Shown: piece by piece, positions 9,358 to 17,469 of the stretch
Numbering within the stretch: position 1 is the stretch's first letter
Layout of the letters: every line of letters begins with the position of its first letter
Assembly: GCA_028283655.1 (NCBI GenBank)
Contig: JAPWKE010000003.1
Span: 1,178,001 to 1,242,000, forward strand
DNA: 64,000 nucleotides
Direction: 5' to 3'
Source of the DNA: Acidobacteriaceae bacterium
GTDB lineage: Bacteria; Acidobacteriota; Terriglobia; Terriglobales; Acidobacteriaceae
The notes under the pieces: generated by a model
The model's input: only the letters and a program-made list of their open reading frames with translations
Databases searched by the model: none
Told to the model about the DNA's origin: nothing
Program-made: the position numbers and the translations under genes

Positions 9358-10299
9358 ATGTCGCAGAACAACGGCACTTCCCCCTCGCTTCGACTCAAGA
9401 CCGGCCTCGCTGAAATGCTCAAAGGCGGCGTCATTATGGACGTCATGGACGTCGAGCAGGCGCGTATCGCGGAAGAAGCCGGAGCTATCTCGGTGATGGC
9501 GCTTGAGCGTGTACCGGCAATGATCCGCGCCGAAGGCGGCGTAGCTCGCATGGCAAACCCCGGGCTGATCAAGCAGATCATGCAGGTTGTCAATATCCCG
9601 GTAATGGCGAAAGCCCGCATCGGGCACTTCGTCGAAGCGCAGATTCTGCAGGAACTCGGCGTCGATTTCATCGACGAGAGCGAGGTCCTCACGCCCGCTG
9701 ACGAGCAGTTCCACATCGACAAGCATGCTTTCAAGACGCCGTTCGTTTGCGGCGCGAAGAACCTCGGTGAAGCTCTCCGTCGCATCGCGGAAGGCGCAGC
9801 GATGATCCGCACCAAGGGCGAGCCCGGCACGGGCGACGTCGTTCACGCGGTTACGCACATGCGCACTATCGTGCGCGAGATGAAGGCTCTCACCGTACTC
9901 GACGATACCGAGCTTTATCACGCTGCCAAGAACCTGCAGGCCCCGTACGAATTGGTTCGCATGGTCGCTAAGGAAGGTAAGCTGCCGGTACCGAACTTCT
10001 CCGCAGGCGGCATTGCGACCCCGGCGGACGCAGCCCTGATGATGCAGCTTGGTGCAGAGACGGTCTTTGTTGGATCAGGCATCTTCATGAAGGACGGCGC
10101 AACGCCGCTCGACCTGACGCCTGGCGGCAAGGAGCGCGAGGAAGCGATCTCGCGTGCTCGTGCCATCGTCATCGCAGCTACGCACTTCAGCGACGCGAAG
10201 ATCGTTGCCGATGCCAGTGAGCAGGTGAAGGGGCACATGAAGGGCCTGGCTGCTGCTGCCATCGAAGAAAAAGACCGTATGCAGACCCGCGGCTGGTAA
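9358..10299 (+). CDS. pdxS: Pyridoxal 5'-phosphate synthase, synthase subunit
   Basis: 313 residues from ATG 9358, preceded by GGAG; an in-frame TTG at 9340 is less likely. PdxS condenses ribose 5-phosphate, glyceraldehyde 3-phosphate and ammonia from PdxT to pyridoxal phosphate. The active-site landmarks are visible: Asp in [19 protein letters not shown], the first lysine in [14 protein letters not shown] and the second in [36 protein letters not shown] is the phosphate-binding region. It is followed 18 bases later by its glutaminase partner, as in most bacteria using this pathway. Confidence 0.98.
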   Translation: MSQNNGTSPSLRLKTGLAEMLKGGVIMDVMDVEQARIAEEAGAISVMALERVPAMIRAEGGVARMANPGLIKQIMQVVNIPVMAKARIGHFVEAQILQELGVDFIDESEVLTPADEQFHIDKHAFKTPFVCGAKNLGEALRRIAEGAAMIRTKGEPGTGDVVHAVTHMRTIVREMKALTVLDDTELYHAAKNLQAPYELVRMVAKEGKLPVPNFSAGGIATPADAALMMQLGAETVFVGSGIFMKDGATPLDLTPGGKEREEAISRARAIVIAATHFSDAKIVADASEQVKGHMKGLAAAAIEEKDRMQTRGW

Positions 10300-10317
10300 C
10301 TCAGCCGCAGTTCAGGA

Positions 10318-10923
10318 ATGACCTTGTCAGAAGCAGTAACGAACAACGTGGCACACATTGGCGTCCTTGCTCTGCAAGGCGCCTTTGACGTGCACGCAAA
10401 GCGCCTCACAGAGCTCGGTGCGGAGTCACACCTTGTGCGCAAGCCGGAACAGCTTGCGGCGCTCGATGGCATCGTCATCCCCGGCGGGGAAAGCTCGACC
10501 TTTCTTTGGCATCTGGAGCTTGCGGGCTTCTACGATGTGCTGCTGGAATTTGTTCGCACCAAGCCGACCTTCGGCACCTGCGCTGGCTGCATTCTTCTCG
10601 CCAAAGAAGTTCTGAACCCTGCTCAGCGATCTTTCGGTGTCCTCGACGTCACGGTGGAGCGCAACGCGTATGGCCGCCAGAATGATTCGGCGATTCTAAG
10701 CGGAGAGACCTCGCTGTCCGGTGGACCGCTGGAGACCGTCTATATCCGTGCTCCGCGTATCGCCCGCACAGGGCCAGAGGTTGAGACGATGGCGAGTCGT
10801 GATGGTTCGCCAACACTGGTGCGGCAGGGGCACATTCTGGCAGCAACGTTTCATCCTGAGTTGAGCGAAGATCGACGCGTGCATCAATACTTCCTCGACA
10901 TGGTGACCGCCAGCACACGCTGA
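10318..10923 (+). CDS. pdxT: Pyridoxal 5'-phosphate synthase, glutaminase subunit
   Basis: 201 residues. PdxT hydrolyses glutamine and channels ammonia into PdxS. The family start IGVLALQGAFDVH is clear; the oxyanion motif is PGGESST, the nucleophile cysteine lies in GTCAGCILLA and the catalytic His-Glu pair in FHPELSED. The first ten residues before AHIGV are extra compared with usual PdxT; an internal GTG at 10348 is an alternative start. Cotranscription with pdxS is likely. Confidence 0.96.
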   Translation: MTLSEAVTNNVAHIGVLALQGAFDVHAKRLTELGAESHLVRKPEQLAALDGIVIPGGESSTFLWHLELAGFYDVLLEFVRTKPTFGTCAGCILLAKEVLNPAQRSFGVLDVTVERNAYGRQNDSAILSGETSLSGGPLETVYIRAPRIARTGPEVETMASRDGSPTLVRQGHILAATFHPELSEDRRVHQYFLDMVTASTR

Positions 10924-10951
10924 CGCAGCGCCACGGTGAGACAATCACACC

Positions 10952-11692
10952 ATGCCCGCTTGTGCCGCGATGATAGAGCTGCTGCGTTGGCCGTTGCCTG
11001 TCGACGCGGGCAATCACGCTGCGTTTGACACCTATCTGCGGCTTAGTCTCGACGCGATCCTCGCACTCTTCGCCCTGGCAAACATCCTGCTCTTTTTCGG
11101 AGTGCTGGCACGCCGACGAACGTCGCGTCCCGTCCACAAGCTCACGCTGGAGTACATCCCGCTCGCGCTCTTCATGGGTCTGCTCATCGCTGTGGCGGTG
11201 CACGCTGAGCGGATGTGGGCGCATCAACGATTCGTGGGTGCTGCGCCCGATGCGCTACAGGTTGAAGTCACAGGGATGCAGTTCGCCTGGTACTTCCGCT
11301 ACCCAGGCCATGATGCCCGCTTTGGGCGCACCAGCCCGACGCTCGTCGCTCCCGGCGAAGGCAATCCTCTCGGTCTGGATGCCGTAGATCCAGCCAGCAA
11401 GGATGACATCGTCAGCTCTGAACTCGTGCTGCCTGCGGGCCGCGAAGTCGACCTCGCGCTCGAGTCGCAGGACGTTATTCACGGCTTCAGCGTGCCTGCT
11501 CTTCGGTTGAAGCAGAACGCGGTTCCCGGACAGCGAGCGCACGTCCACTTCACCGCGACAAAGCCTGGCCGCTATGCCATCCTCTGCACTCAGGTCTGTG
11601 GGCTGGGGCACTTCCGCATGTCGTCCACCTTGCGAGTGGTCACACCGGAAGAGTTCACGGCATGGCTCCACGCGCATGAGGTGCAGCGATGA
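10952..11692 (+). CDS. coxB: Cytochrome c oxidase subunit II (CuA-bearing)
   Basis: 246 residues with two transmembrane helices (about residues 27-50 and 65-90) and a periplasmic cupredoxin domain. CuA ligands are visible: His in DVIHGFSVP and the loop CTQVCGLGHFRM, giving two Cys, His and Met. The loop has Gln where many A-type oxidases have Glu, as in the CNQYCGLGH form known from ba3-type enzymes. The presence of CuA argues for cytochrome c rather than quinol as electron donor. It overlaps coxA by four bases (ATGA) and starts 28 bases after pdxT. Confidence 0.94.
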   Translation: MPACAAMIELLRWPLPVDAGNHAAFDTYLRLSLDAILALFALANILLFFGVLARRRTSRPVHKLTLEYIPLALFMGLLIAVAVHAERMWAHQRFVGAAPDALQVEVTGMQFAWYFRYPGHDARFGRTSPTLVAPGEGNPLGLDAVDPASKDDIVSSELVLPAGREVDLALESQDVIHGFSVPALRLKQNAVPGQRAHVHFTATKPGRYAILCTQVCGLGHFRMSSTLRVVTPEEFTAWLHAHEVQR

Positions 11693-13374
11693 ACCGTTGG
11701 CTGCATCATCGCTTCGTCGGCTTCGGGTATCTCGCCATCGCAGCGGTTGCCGTGGTTGTGGGCACGTTTCTTTCGCTTGTCATGCGTATCCATCTCGCAT
11801 GGCCTGAGTACGTCTTCCCTGTTCACGGAATCATCAAGCCGGAAGAGTACCTCGCACTCGTCACAATGCACGGTACGATGATGCTCTTCTTCGTGATGAC
11901 CGTGGCTCCGCTCTCGGCGTTCAGTAACCTGATTCTGCCCGCCCAGATCGGCGCAACGCGTATGAGCTTTCCTCGGCTGAACCTCTTCGCGATGCTGCTC
12001 ACCGGCTTCTCGTTCCTCGTGCTTTGTGCGGCGTTCGTTGTTCCCGGCGGCGCGCCTATCGGGGGCTGGACAGCCTATCCGCCGCTCTCGGTTTCTGCCC
12101 TAGCGGGCCCGGGCCAGGGCCTTGGCATGGACCTTTGGCTTGCCTCCATCGCGCTCTTCGGCATTGCCTCAACGGCAGGCGCGGTGAATACGCTGACAAC
12201 CATCGTCAAACGCCGCTGCCCCGGCATGTCCTGGACGCGTCTTCCGCTCACCGTGTGGGCGTGGCTTACAGCGAACATGCTGGCCGTGATTGCGTTCAGT
12301 GTGCTGCTGGCAGCGCTGGTCCTGCTCTTCTGTGACCGTCACCTCGACACGACGTTCTTCATCCCGACAACCGACCTCATCAATGGCGTCCAGGTCGTTT
12401 CGCCGGGGGCACATCGAGGCTCCGGATCGCCGCTGCTATGGCTGCATCTGTTCTGGTTCTTCGGCCACCCGGAGGTCTACATCGCCATCCTTCCGGGCAT
12501 GGGGCTTACCTCCATGGTGCTGGCAAACTTCGCACATCGCCGCGTCTTCGGCTACCGCATTATGATCGCGACCACGGTGCTCATCGGCATGCTCGGCATC
12601 CTTGTCTGGGGACACCACATGTTTGTCGCCGGGCTGAACCCGTTTGCTGGCGCGCTCTTCTCGGTTTCGTCACTCGCCATCGCGCTGCCGTCCTCTGCCA
12701 AGGTTCTCTCGTGGCTCGCGACCTCCTGGCGTTCGCGGATGCGTCTGGACACGCCCGCACTCTTCGCCCTCGGCTTTGTCTCGCTGTTTATTGCGGGCGG
12801 ACTTACTGGCCCAATCCTGGCGCAGCCGATTCTCGACGAGTTCCTGCACAACACCTTCTTCGTCGTCGCACACTTCCACCTCATCATGGCACTTGCCGGT
12901 GTCTTCGGGCTCTTCTGCGCGACGTACTACTGGTTCCCTCTGCTCTTCGGTACGAAGCTCAACGAAGGGCTCGGTAAGTGGCACTTCTGGCTGACGATCC
13001 TCTTCGCCTACTCGACGTTCCTTCCGATGCACCTCACCGGCATCGCCGGCGAACCTCGCCATTACGCGCAACTGAACGGAATGGCTGGCCCAGCAGCGAC
13101 GTTACTCGCCGCCACACTTCCGCTGCAGCGCCACGTCTCGTCGTCGGCCATCGCGTTAGCAACAGCGCAGTTGCTCTTTCTTTTCAACCTGATCTGGACG
13201 TTAAAACGACGCATCCCTGCAGGAACGAATCCGTGGAACGCGACCACGATGGAGTGGGCCCCGCCTTTAACGCCAGTCCGCACCTTCCGAGGCCCCTGCG
13301 AGTACAGCGACGACGGGCAAAGCTTCCGCCCGCAATGGAGCGAAGATGCTCTTCAAAGCATCGAACGAGAGTAA
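11689..13374 (+). CDS. coxA: Cytochrome c oxidase subunit I (haem-copper centre)
   Basis: 561 residues, about twelve membrane helices. Low-spin haem and haem a3/CuB ligands are visible: MHGTMMLFFVMTV, FWFFGHPEVYIAILPGMG (CuB His cross-linked to Tyr, with the helix-VI Glu of A1-type oxidases), WGHHMFVAG and VVAHFHLIMALAG. LPSSAKVLSWLATSWRS is the K-channel region. The enzyme reduces oxygen to water and pumps protons. The A1-type Glu in subunit I sits beside a CuA loop of the Gln form in subunit II. Confidence 0.97.
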   Translation: MNRWLHHRFVGFGYLAIAAVAVVVGTFLSLVMRIHLAWPEYVFPVHGIIKPEEYLALVTMHGTMMLFFVMTVAPLSAFSNLILPAQIGATRMSFPRLNLFAMLLTGFSFLVLCAAFVVPGGAPIGGWTAYPPLSVSALAGPGQGLGMDLWLASIALFGIASTAGAVNTLTTIVKRRCPGMSWTRLPLTVWAWLTANMLAVIAFSVLLAALVLLFCDRHLDTTFFIPTTDLINGVQVVSPGAHRGSGSPLLWLHLFWFFGHPEVYIAILPGMGLTSMVLANFAHRRVFGYRIMIATTVLIGMLGILVWGHHMFVAGLNPFAGALFSVSSLAIALPSSAKVLSWLATSWRSRMRLDTPALFALGFVSLFIAGGLTGPILAQPILDEFLHNTFFVVAHFHLIMALAGVFGLFCATYYWFPLLFGTKLNEGLGKWHFWLTILFAYSTFLPMHLTGIAGEPRHYAQLNGMAGPAATLLAATLPLQRHVSSSAIALATAQLLFLFNLIWTLKRRIPAGTNPWNATTMEWAPPLTPVRTFRGPCEYSDDGQSFRPQWSEDALQSIERE

Positions 13375-13396
13375 TCTACTTTCAAAGGCTGACCCT

Positions 13397-14176
13397 ATGC
13401 CCACCATACTGACACCGCCGGAGATTCGCCGCCACGCCGAGGAAGAGCATCACCTTGGCGAAAACGACAACGGAAACGGTCGTCGTCCGCCCACCGACAA
13501 GAAGACCGGTGGGAACGGGGATGGGGACAACTGGGACGCCCGACCGCAAGGCCGCCGTGGCCCTCGCGAGCGCCTGAAGCAGGCACGTATCGGTCTCTTT
13601 CTGGCAGTCGCGGCCGATGCGATGTTCTTCATTGCACTCGTCGGTGCCTTCTTCGTGCAGCGCGTCTCCGGCCACTTCGACGCCTACAACCGTTACATCA
13701 ATGAATGGCTTCCGATCACGCTGCCGTCAATCCTCTGGATCAATACGGCCATGCTCTTCCTCTCATCCGTCACGGCTGAAATCGCACGCCAGGGTATGTT
13801 CCATGAGCACGATGCGCTGGAAGAGTGGATCGGCCTTGGTCGCCCCATCTCGAAGCGCGCGGGCCTCTGGCTGGGTGCCACGCTCTTCTTCGGGGCGCTC
13901 TTTCTTGCGGGACAGTTTGCGGCCTGGCAGCAGCTAAGCCTGCAGCACGTCTACGCGAGCGACAACCCCTCAAGCCACTACTTCTACCTCATCACCATCG
14001 CGCACGCGATCCATCTTGCCATCGGCATCGGCGCTTTGTTGACGGCGATGATGATCCTTCGCAAGGGGCGTTCCCTGCTGACGCGGCAGGTCTGGGTCGA
14101 CTGCTCCGTCTGGTACTGGCACGCTATGGGGTTGCTCTGGGTAGGACTCTTCCTGCTGCTGGAGTTCGGCCAGTGA
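13397..14176 (+). CDS. coxC: Cytochrome c oxidase subunit III
   Basis: 259 residues from ATG 13397; a longer frame from 13346 would run into coxA. The first 55 residues are hydrophilic and charged, rich in Gly, Asn, Asp and Lys, which is longer than usual; then five membrane helices follow, with family motifs FLAVAADAMFFIALVGAFFV, and AHAIHLAIGIGAL, WYWHAMGLLWVGLFLLLEF at the end. Subunit III stabilises the oxidase. It overlaps the next small gene by GTGA. Confidence 0.93.
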   Translation: MPTILTPPEIRRHAEEEHHLGENDNGNGRRPPTDKKTGGNGDGDNWDARPQGRRGPRERLKQARIGLFLAVAADAMFFIALVGAFFVQRVSGHFDAYNRYINEWLPITLPSILWINTAMLFLSSVTAEIARQGMFHEHDALEEWIGLGRPISKRAGLWLGATLFFGALFLAGQFAAWQQLSLQHVYASDNPSSHYFYLITIAHAIHLAIGIGALLTAMMILRKGRSLLTRQVWVDCSVWYWHAMGLLWVGLFLLLEFGQ

Positions 14177-14403
14177 TCCGCTCACTGCGCTCTGCGTCAA
14201 CACGCTATCTCTGGATCGTCGGTTTCCTTTTGCTCTCTCACGCAGCGCAGTGCCTTGCTCAGGGCTGCGCCCTCTGCCTGGACTCCACGCGGGCCACGCC
14301 GCCAGCGGTGCAGGCAGGCTACCGTCACGCGATCCTGCTGATGGGCGGAGCAGGCGCTGCGATCTTCATCGCAGGCCTTGCTCTCTTTCGCCGCGAACGC
14401 TGA
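14173..14403 (+). CDS. Small membrane protein of the cox operon (76 residues)
   Basis: The GTG start at 14173 overlaps the coxC stop (GTGA), the same coupling used elsewhere in this operon. The product has a signal-anchor helix (YLWIVGFLLLSHAAQCLAQ), a short extracytoplasmic part with CALCLDSTRATPP, and a second helix (AILLMGGAGAAIFIAGLALF) ending in RRER. Small proteins with a similar CALC motif follow cox genes in other Acidobacteriota as I recall; role unknown, perhaps oxidase assembly or a small subunit. Confidence 0.75.
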   Translation: MIRSLRSASTRYLWIVGFLLLSHAAQCLAQGCALCLDSTRATPPAVQAGYRHAILLMGGAGAAIFIAGLALFRRER

Positions 14404-15495
14404 CTAAGGCTTCAGGAAGATCTTCATCGATCCCGGCTGCGGGTTCGACGCCAGGTCAATCGCCTTCGCCGCATCCTCCAGCGAGAAGCGGTGCGAGATC
14501 AGCTTCGTCAAATCGAGCTTGCCTGAGCGATAGCCTTCGAAGACCAGGTCGATGCCTTCCTGCTGAATCGCAACTGACGCCGAGTACGAGCCCATCAGCG
14601 TCTTCTCATCCATGCAGACTGCCGCCGGATCAAACGGCGCTTCGCCATGCTGTGTGGAGGCAAAAAGCATCACGCGGCCACCAGGACGAATCGCCTCCAT
14701 CGCCTGCGCGATGATCTTGTCCGAGCCAACAGCAACCAGCGCCACATCCGCACCGCGGCCTTCGGTGACGTCCTTGCATGCAGCCACCACATCGCCCCGT
14801 GCATCCAGCGGATGGTCCAGACCATACTGCGCAGCCACGGCATGACGCTCGGCGTACATATCGCTCGTCAGCACGGTAGCCCCTGTCTGGCGAGCCAACG
14901 CTGCCAGCAGAATCCCGATGCTCCCCTGCCCGATCACCAGCACGGTGTCATCGGACTCCAGTTCCAGCAGACGGATCGCCTTGAAGCAGGTGTTCACCGG
15001 CTCGATCCACGCAGCCTGCTCGAACGGAATATCGTCAGGAATACGAATCAGGCCGGCAGGCGTTACACCGTCGCCCACAATCCAATCCATCACGCGGATG
15101 TACTCCGCAAAGCCACCACCAGACGGTGCGCCTACGCCAGCCGTCGTTCCAACCAGCTTGTAGCGTTCGCACTGCGCAAACGTCTTCTTGCGGCAGTAGA
15201 AGCACTCGCCGCAAGGGATGTGATGGAACGCCATCACACGATCACCTACGGCGAAGCCGTTAACCCCTTCACCAACGCGAGTGATCGTGCCCGCCATCTC
15301 ATGCCCGAAGACTCGCGGAGCCGAGTGCGACCCGGTATGAATCTTCTTCAGGTCCGTCCCGCAGATCCCGCAGGAATCAATGCGCACGAGCACTTCGCCG
15401 GGACCAATCTCCGGCACAGGAACCACTTCGGTTCGAACGTCATCCACGCCGCGGTAAACGGCAGCCTTCATCGTCATTGCCACTGCATCAGCCAT
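14404..15495 (-). CDS. Zinc-dependent alcohol/polyol dehydrogenase (MDR superfamily)
   Basis: 363 residues; an in-frame ATG at 15477 (MKAAVYRG) is an alternative start. Catalytic zinc site: CGICGTDLKKIHTG and GHEMAGTITRVGEG. Structural zinc: the four cysteines of CGECFYCRKKTFAQC. NAD(P)-binding Rossmann motif: IGQGSIGILLAALA. This is the sorbitol/threonine dehydrogenase-like branch, but the substrate cannot be read from the sequence. Its stop codon directly abuts the stop of the convergent small cox gene, with no base between. It lies downstream of the nucleosidase and LacI genes and may be cotranscribed, so a sugar or polyol is a reasonable guess. Confidence 0.88.
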   Translation of the reverse strand: MADAVAMTMKAAVYRGVDDVRTEVVPVPEIGPGEVLVRIDSCGICGTDLKKIHTGSHSAPRVFGHEMAGTITRVGEGVNGFAVGDRVMAFHHIPCGECFYCRKKTFAQCERYKLVGTTAGVGAPSGGGFAEYIRVMDWIVGDGVTPAGLIRIPDDIPFEQAAWIEPVNTCFKAIRLLELESDDTVLVIGQGSIGILLAALARQTGATVLTSDMYAERHAVAAQYGLDHPLDARGDVVAACKDVTEGRGADVALVAVGSDKIIAQAMEAIRPGGRVMLFASTQHGEAPFDPAAVCMDEKTLMGSYSASVAIQQEGIDLVFEGYRSGKLDLTKLISHRFSLEDAAKAIDLASNPQPGSMKIFLKP

Positions 15496-15513
15496 CCCGT
15501 CTAGGATATCGCG

Positions 15514-16179
15514 CTATGCGTCGGCAATCACCTGTTCAAGCTTCACGGTCAGCTCTTTGAGAGCCGCAGTCGAGCCCTTGCCCAGCGTCATAGCCTTGCC
15601 CCACAGCCACGGACGAGCAGCGGTGTAGAGCGCGAACGCACCCGTCCGGAACGAGCCATGCTTGCCCGCAAACTTAGACATCCCTTCGAGCTCAAAATCG
15701 TGCGCATCGGAGATGCCCTTGATCGCGCGGAACGGAATGCTGTGTGCCCTTGCCAGCCGCGCAACGGTCGCGGCCTCCATGTCCACCATCGACGCGCCGT
15801 AGGCCGCTGCCAGGCGAGCCTTCTCCGCAACGCTTGCGATCGTCGCCGTCGTGGCCAGCACAAGCTCTGTGGTCGAAGCCGCACCGTAACGCTCGCCGCT
15901 CTGCGTGTCGATTACCACCCGAGCTTCCGCAATCTGGCCCGGCGTAAGCAACGGCGAGCAGGCCCCGGCCAGCCCTACCGAGAGCAGCTGCTGCACCTCG
16001 CCGCAAGCCTCTACCGCTAGCGTGGCCCGTTCGCTTCCCATCCCTGCCGCAACCAGAACAGCGTTCCCTCGCTGCACGCGAAAAACGCCCTGCTGCAACA
16101 ATGTTGCAGCAGGCTTTGCATCCCCAAGCAGCCCTGCCAACTCTCGCGGCAACGCCGCCACAATGCCTATTCGAGCCAT
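15514..16179 (-). CDS. Nucleoside phosphorylase/nucleosidase family protein (PNP/UDP type); HpnG candidate
   Basis: 221 residues. The fold is that of MTA/SAH nucleosidases and related phosphorylases: IGIVAALPRELAG at the start, VGLAGACSPLLTPGQ in the middle, the ribose-binding VDMEAATVARLA and the catalytic Asp in KGISDAHDF. In hopanoid producers a member of this family, HpnG, removes adenine from adenosylhopane; this genome has hpnH and hpnA about 8 kb away on the same strand, so that assignment is possible, but an MTA/SAH nucleosidase role is equally compatible. It starts 5 bases after the LacI gene stop, so the two are probably cotranscribed. Confidence 0.75.
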   Translation of the reverse strand: MARIGIVAALPRELAGLLGDAKPAATLLQQGVFRVQRGNAVLVAAGMGSERATLAVEACGEVQQLLSVGLAGACSPLLTPGQIAEARVVIDTQSGERYGAASTTELVLATTATIASVAEKARLAAAYGASMVDMEAATVARLARAHSIPFRAIKGISDAHDFELEGMSKFAGKHGSFRTGAFALYTAARPWLWGKAMTLGKGSTAALKELTVKLEQVIADA

Positions 16180-16184
16180 CTCTT

Positions 16185-17258
16185 CTATCGCTTTCTGCCG
16201 CGAGCCTGCGGCGGACAGGTCGAGTCGCGCACCACCAACTCCGGATCCACCAGCAACTGCTTGGCGTGGGAATGATCGGCATCTGCCGAAATTTGCCGAA
16301 TCACCGTCTCTGCCGCCAGCATTCCCATCGTCCGCAGCGGTTGCCGCACGGTCGTCAGGCCGGGGTTCTGGAACGCCGCCGACTGAATATCATCGAATCC
16401 CACCACGGAGACATCCTGTGGCACACTCAGTCCCGCCTCGCGCAGCGCACGCACGGCTCCGATCGCAGAGACATCGTTGAACGCAAAGATCGCTGTAAAC
16501 GGCACATCGCTCGCAAGCAAACGCTGCGTCGCGAAGTACCCCGGCTCATGCGACGGAGCATCGCCTTCAAGACGAGCCACCAGCCGCTCATCCAGCTTTA
16601 CATTCGCCCTCTCGGCTGCCGCCTCAATGGCCTCCCAGCGCGACTCGGTGTCCGAACTGAAGGCCTGTCCCTTGATCACCGCAATACTCTTGTGCCCCAT
16701 CCCTGCAAGATGATCAATCGCCTGTTCAGCCGCTCGGCGATGGTTCAGCACGATGTTCGTAATGCCCTCGTGCTCCTCTGGGCAAGAGATCGTTACGGTC
16801 GGGATAGGGGGATGCTGCTGCAGAATCGTATCTATAACCACAAGCCCATCCACCGCACGCTCAATCAGCAGCGCCTGCGCGCGTTCGATCAACTCTTCGC
16901 GGTGATGATGGCTGATCAATAGATAGAAGTAGCCTGCCTGCTGCAAGCCCTGCTCCAGCCCCGCGAGAACCAGCGTGGCATAGCCCTCGCTGATCTCAGG
17001 AACCAGAACGCCGATCGTCAGCGATTTCCCATGCCGCAGGGACCGCGCCAGCACATTGGGCCGGTAATTCAGCAGCTTTGCCGCTGCAAAAATACGATCT
17101 TGTGTCGCCTTTGGAATCGACTTCGCCGCCGGGGAATGATTCAGTACCCGCGATATAGCTGCGACAGAAAGGCCCAGATGCTCCGCAATCGTGGAAAGCG
17201 ATGTCGGCTTGGTGCCACGCGCAGGTTGTTTCGAGGGGGCAGGGTTTTCAGCGGCCAT
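16185..17258 (-). CDS. LacI/GalR family transcriptional regulator
   Basis: 357 residues from ATG 17258 (AGGA upstream); a longer frame begins at 17291. N-terminal helix-turn-helix: [20 protein letters not shown], with hinge [11 protein letters not shown], then a periplasmic-binding-protein-like ligand domain ([47 protein letters not shown]). It is divergent from the TonB receptor/GH39/GH144-like genes, and candidate operator palindromes lie in the shared intergenic region, so it probably represses those genes until a sugar ligand binds. Confidence 0.93.
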   Translation of the reverse strand: MAAENPAPSKQPARGTKPTSLSTIAEHLGLSVAAISRVLNHSPAAKSIPKATQDRIFAAAKLLNYRPNVLARSLRHGKSLTIGVLVPEISEGYATLVLAGLEQGLQQAGYFYLLISHHHREELIERAQALLIERAVDGLVVIDTILQQHPPIPTVTISCPEEHEGITNIVLNHRRAAEQAIDHLAGMGHKSIAVIKGQAFSSDTESRWEAIEAAAERANVKLDERLVARLEGDAPSHEPGYFATQRLLASDVPFTAIFAFNDVSAIGAVRALREAGLSVPQDVSVVGFDDIQSAAFQNPGLTTVRQPLRTMGMLAAETVIRQISADADHSHAKQLLVDPELVVRDSTCPPQARGRKR

Positions 17259-17349
17259 CTCTCTATCCTGCCACGCAGAGCAGAAAACCACATCTGCGAA
17301 GAATGCATCACAGAACAGGTTACGAGTTGTGTTTTCAAAATCCTAGCTT

Positions 17350-17366
17350 GGCGTACACAGTACGCC
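17350..17366. promoter_or_regulatory. Inverted repeat touching the -35 box of the TonB-receptor promoter
   Basis: GGCGTAC and GTACGCC are perfect 7-bp arms around ACA, ending one base before TTGACA. The location suits binding of a dimeric regulator, possibly the divergent LacI protein or a different one. Confidence 0.55.
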
Positions 17367-17396
17367 TTGACATTGGTATAGCCAAAGGCGCATATT
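17367..17396 (+). promoter_or_regulatory. Sigma-70-like promoter of the glycan-use operon
   Basis: A consensus -35 TTGACA at 17367-17372 is followed after 18 bases by CATATT at 17391-17396, a four-of-six match to TATAAT. Transcription would begin near 17403, some 65 bases before the receptor start codon. Confidence 0.6.
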
Positions 17397-17407
17397 GCAC
17401 CGTGGCT

Positions 17408-17417
17408 CAAACGTTTG
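17408..17417. promoter_or_regulatory. LacI-type operator half-palindrome CAAACGTTTG
   Basis: A perfect 10-bp palindrome with the central CG typical of LacI-family operators sits just after the predicted transcription start, a position where a bound repressor would block the promoter. Confidence 0.6.
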
Positions 17418-17469
17418 CCTAAACCAGTTAGGGTTAGGCCGCTTCTGCAACAACTTTTGGAGGCAGTAC

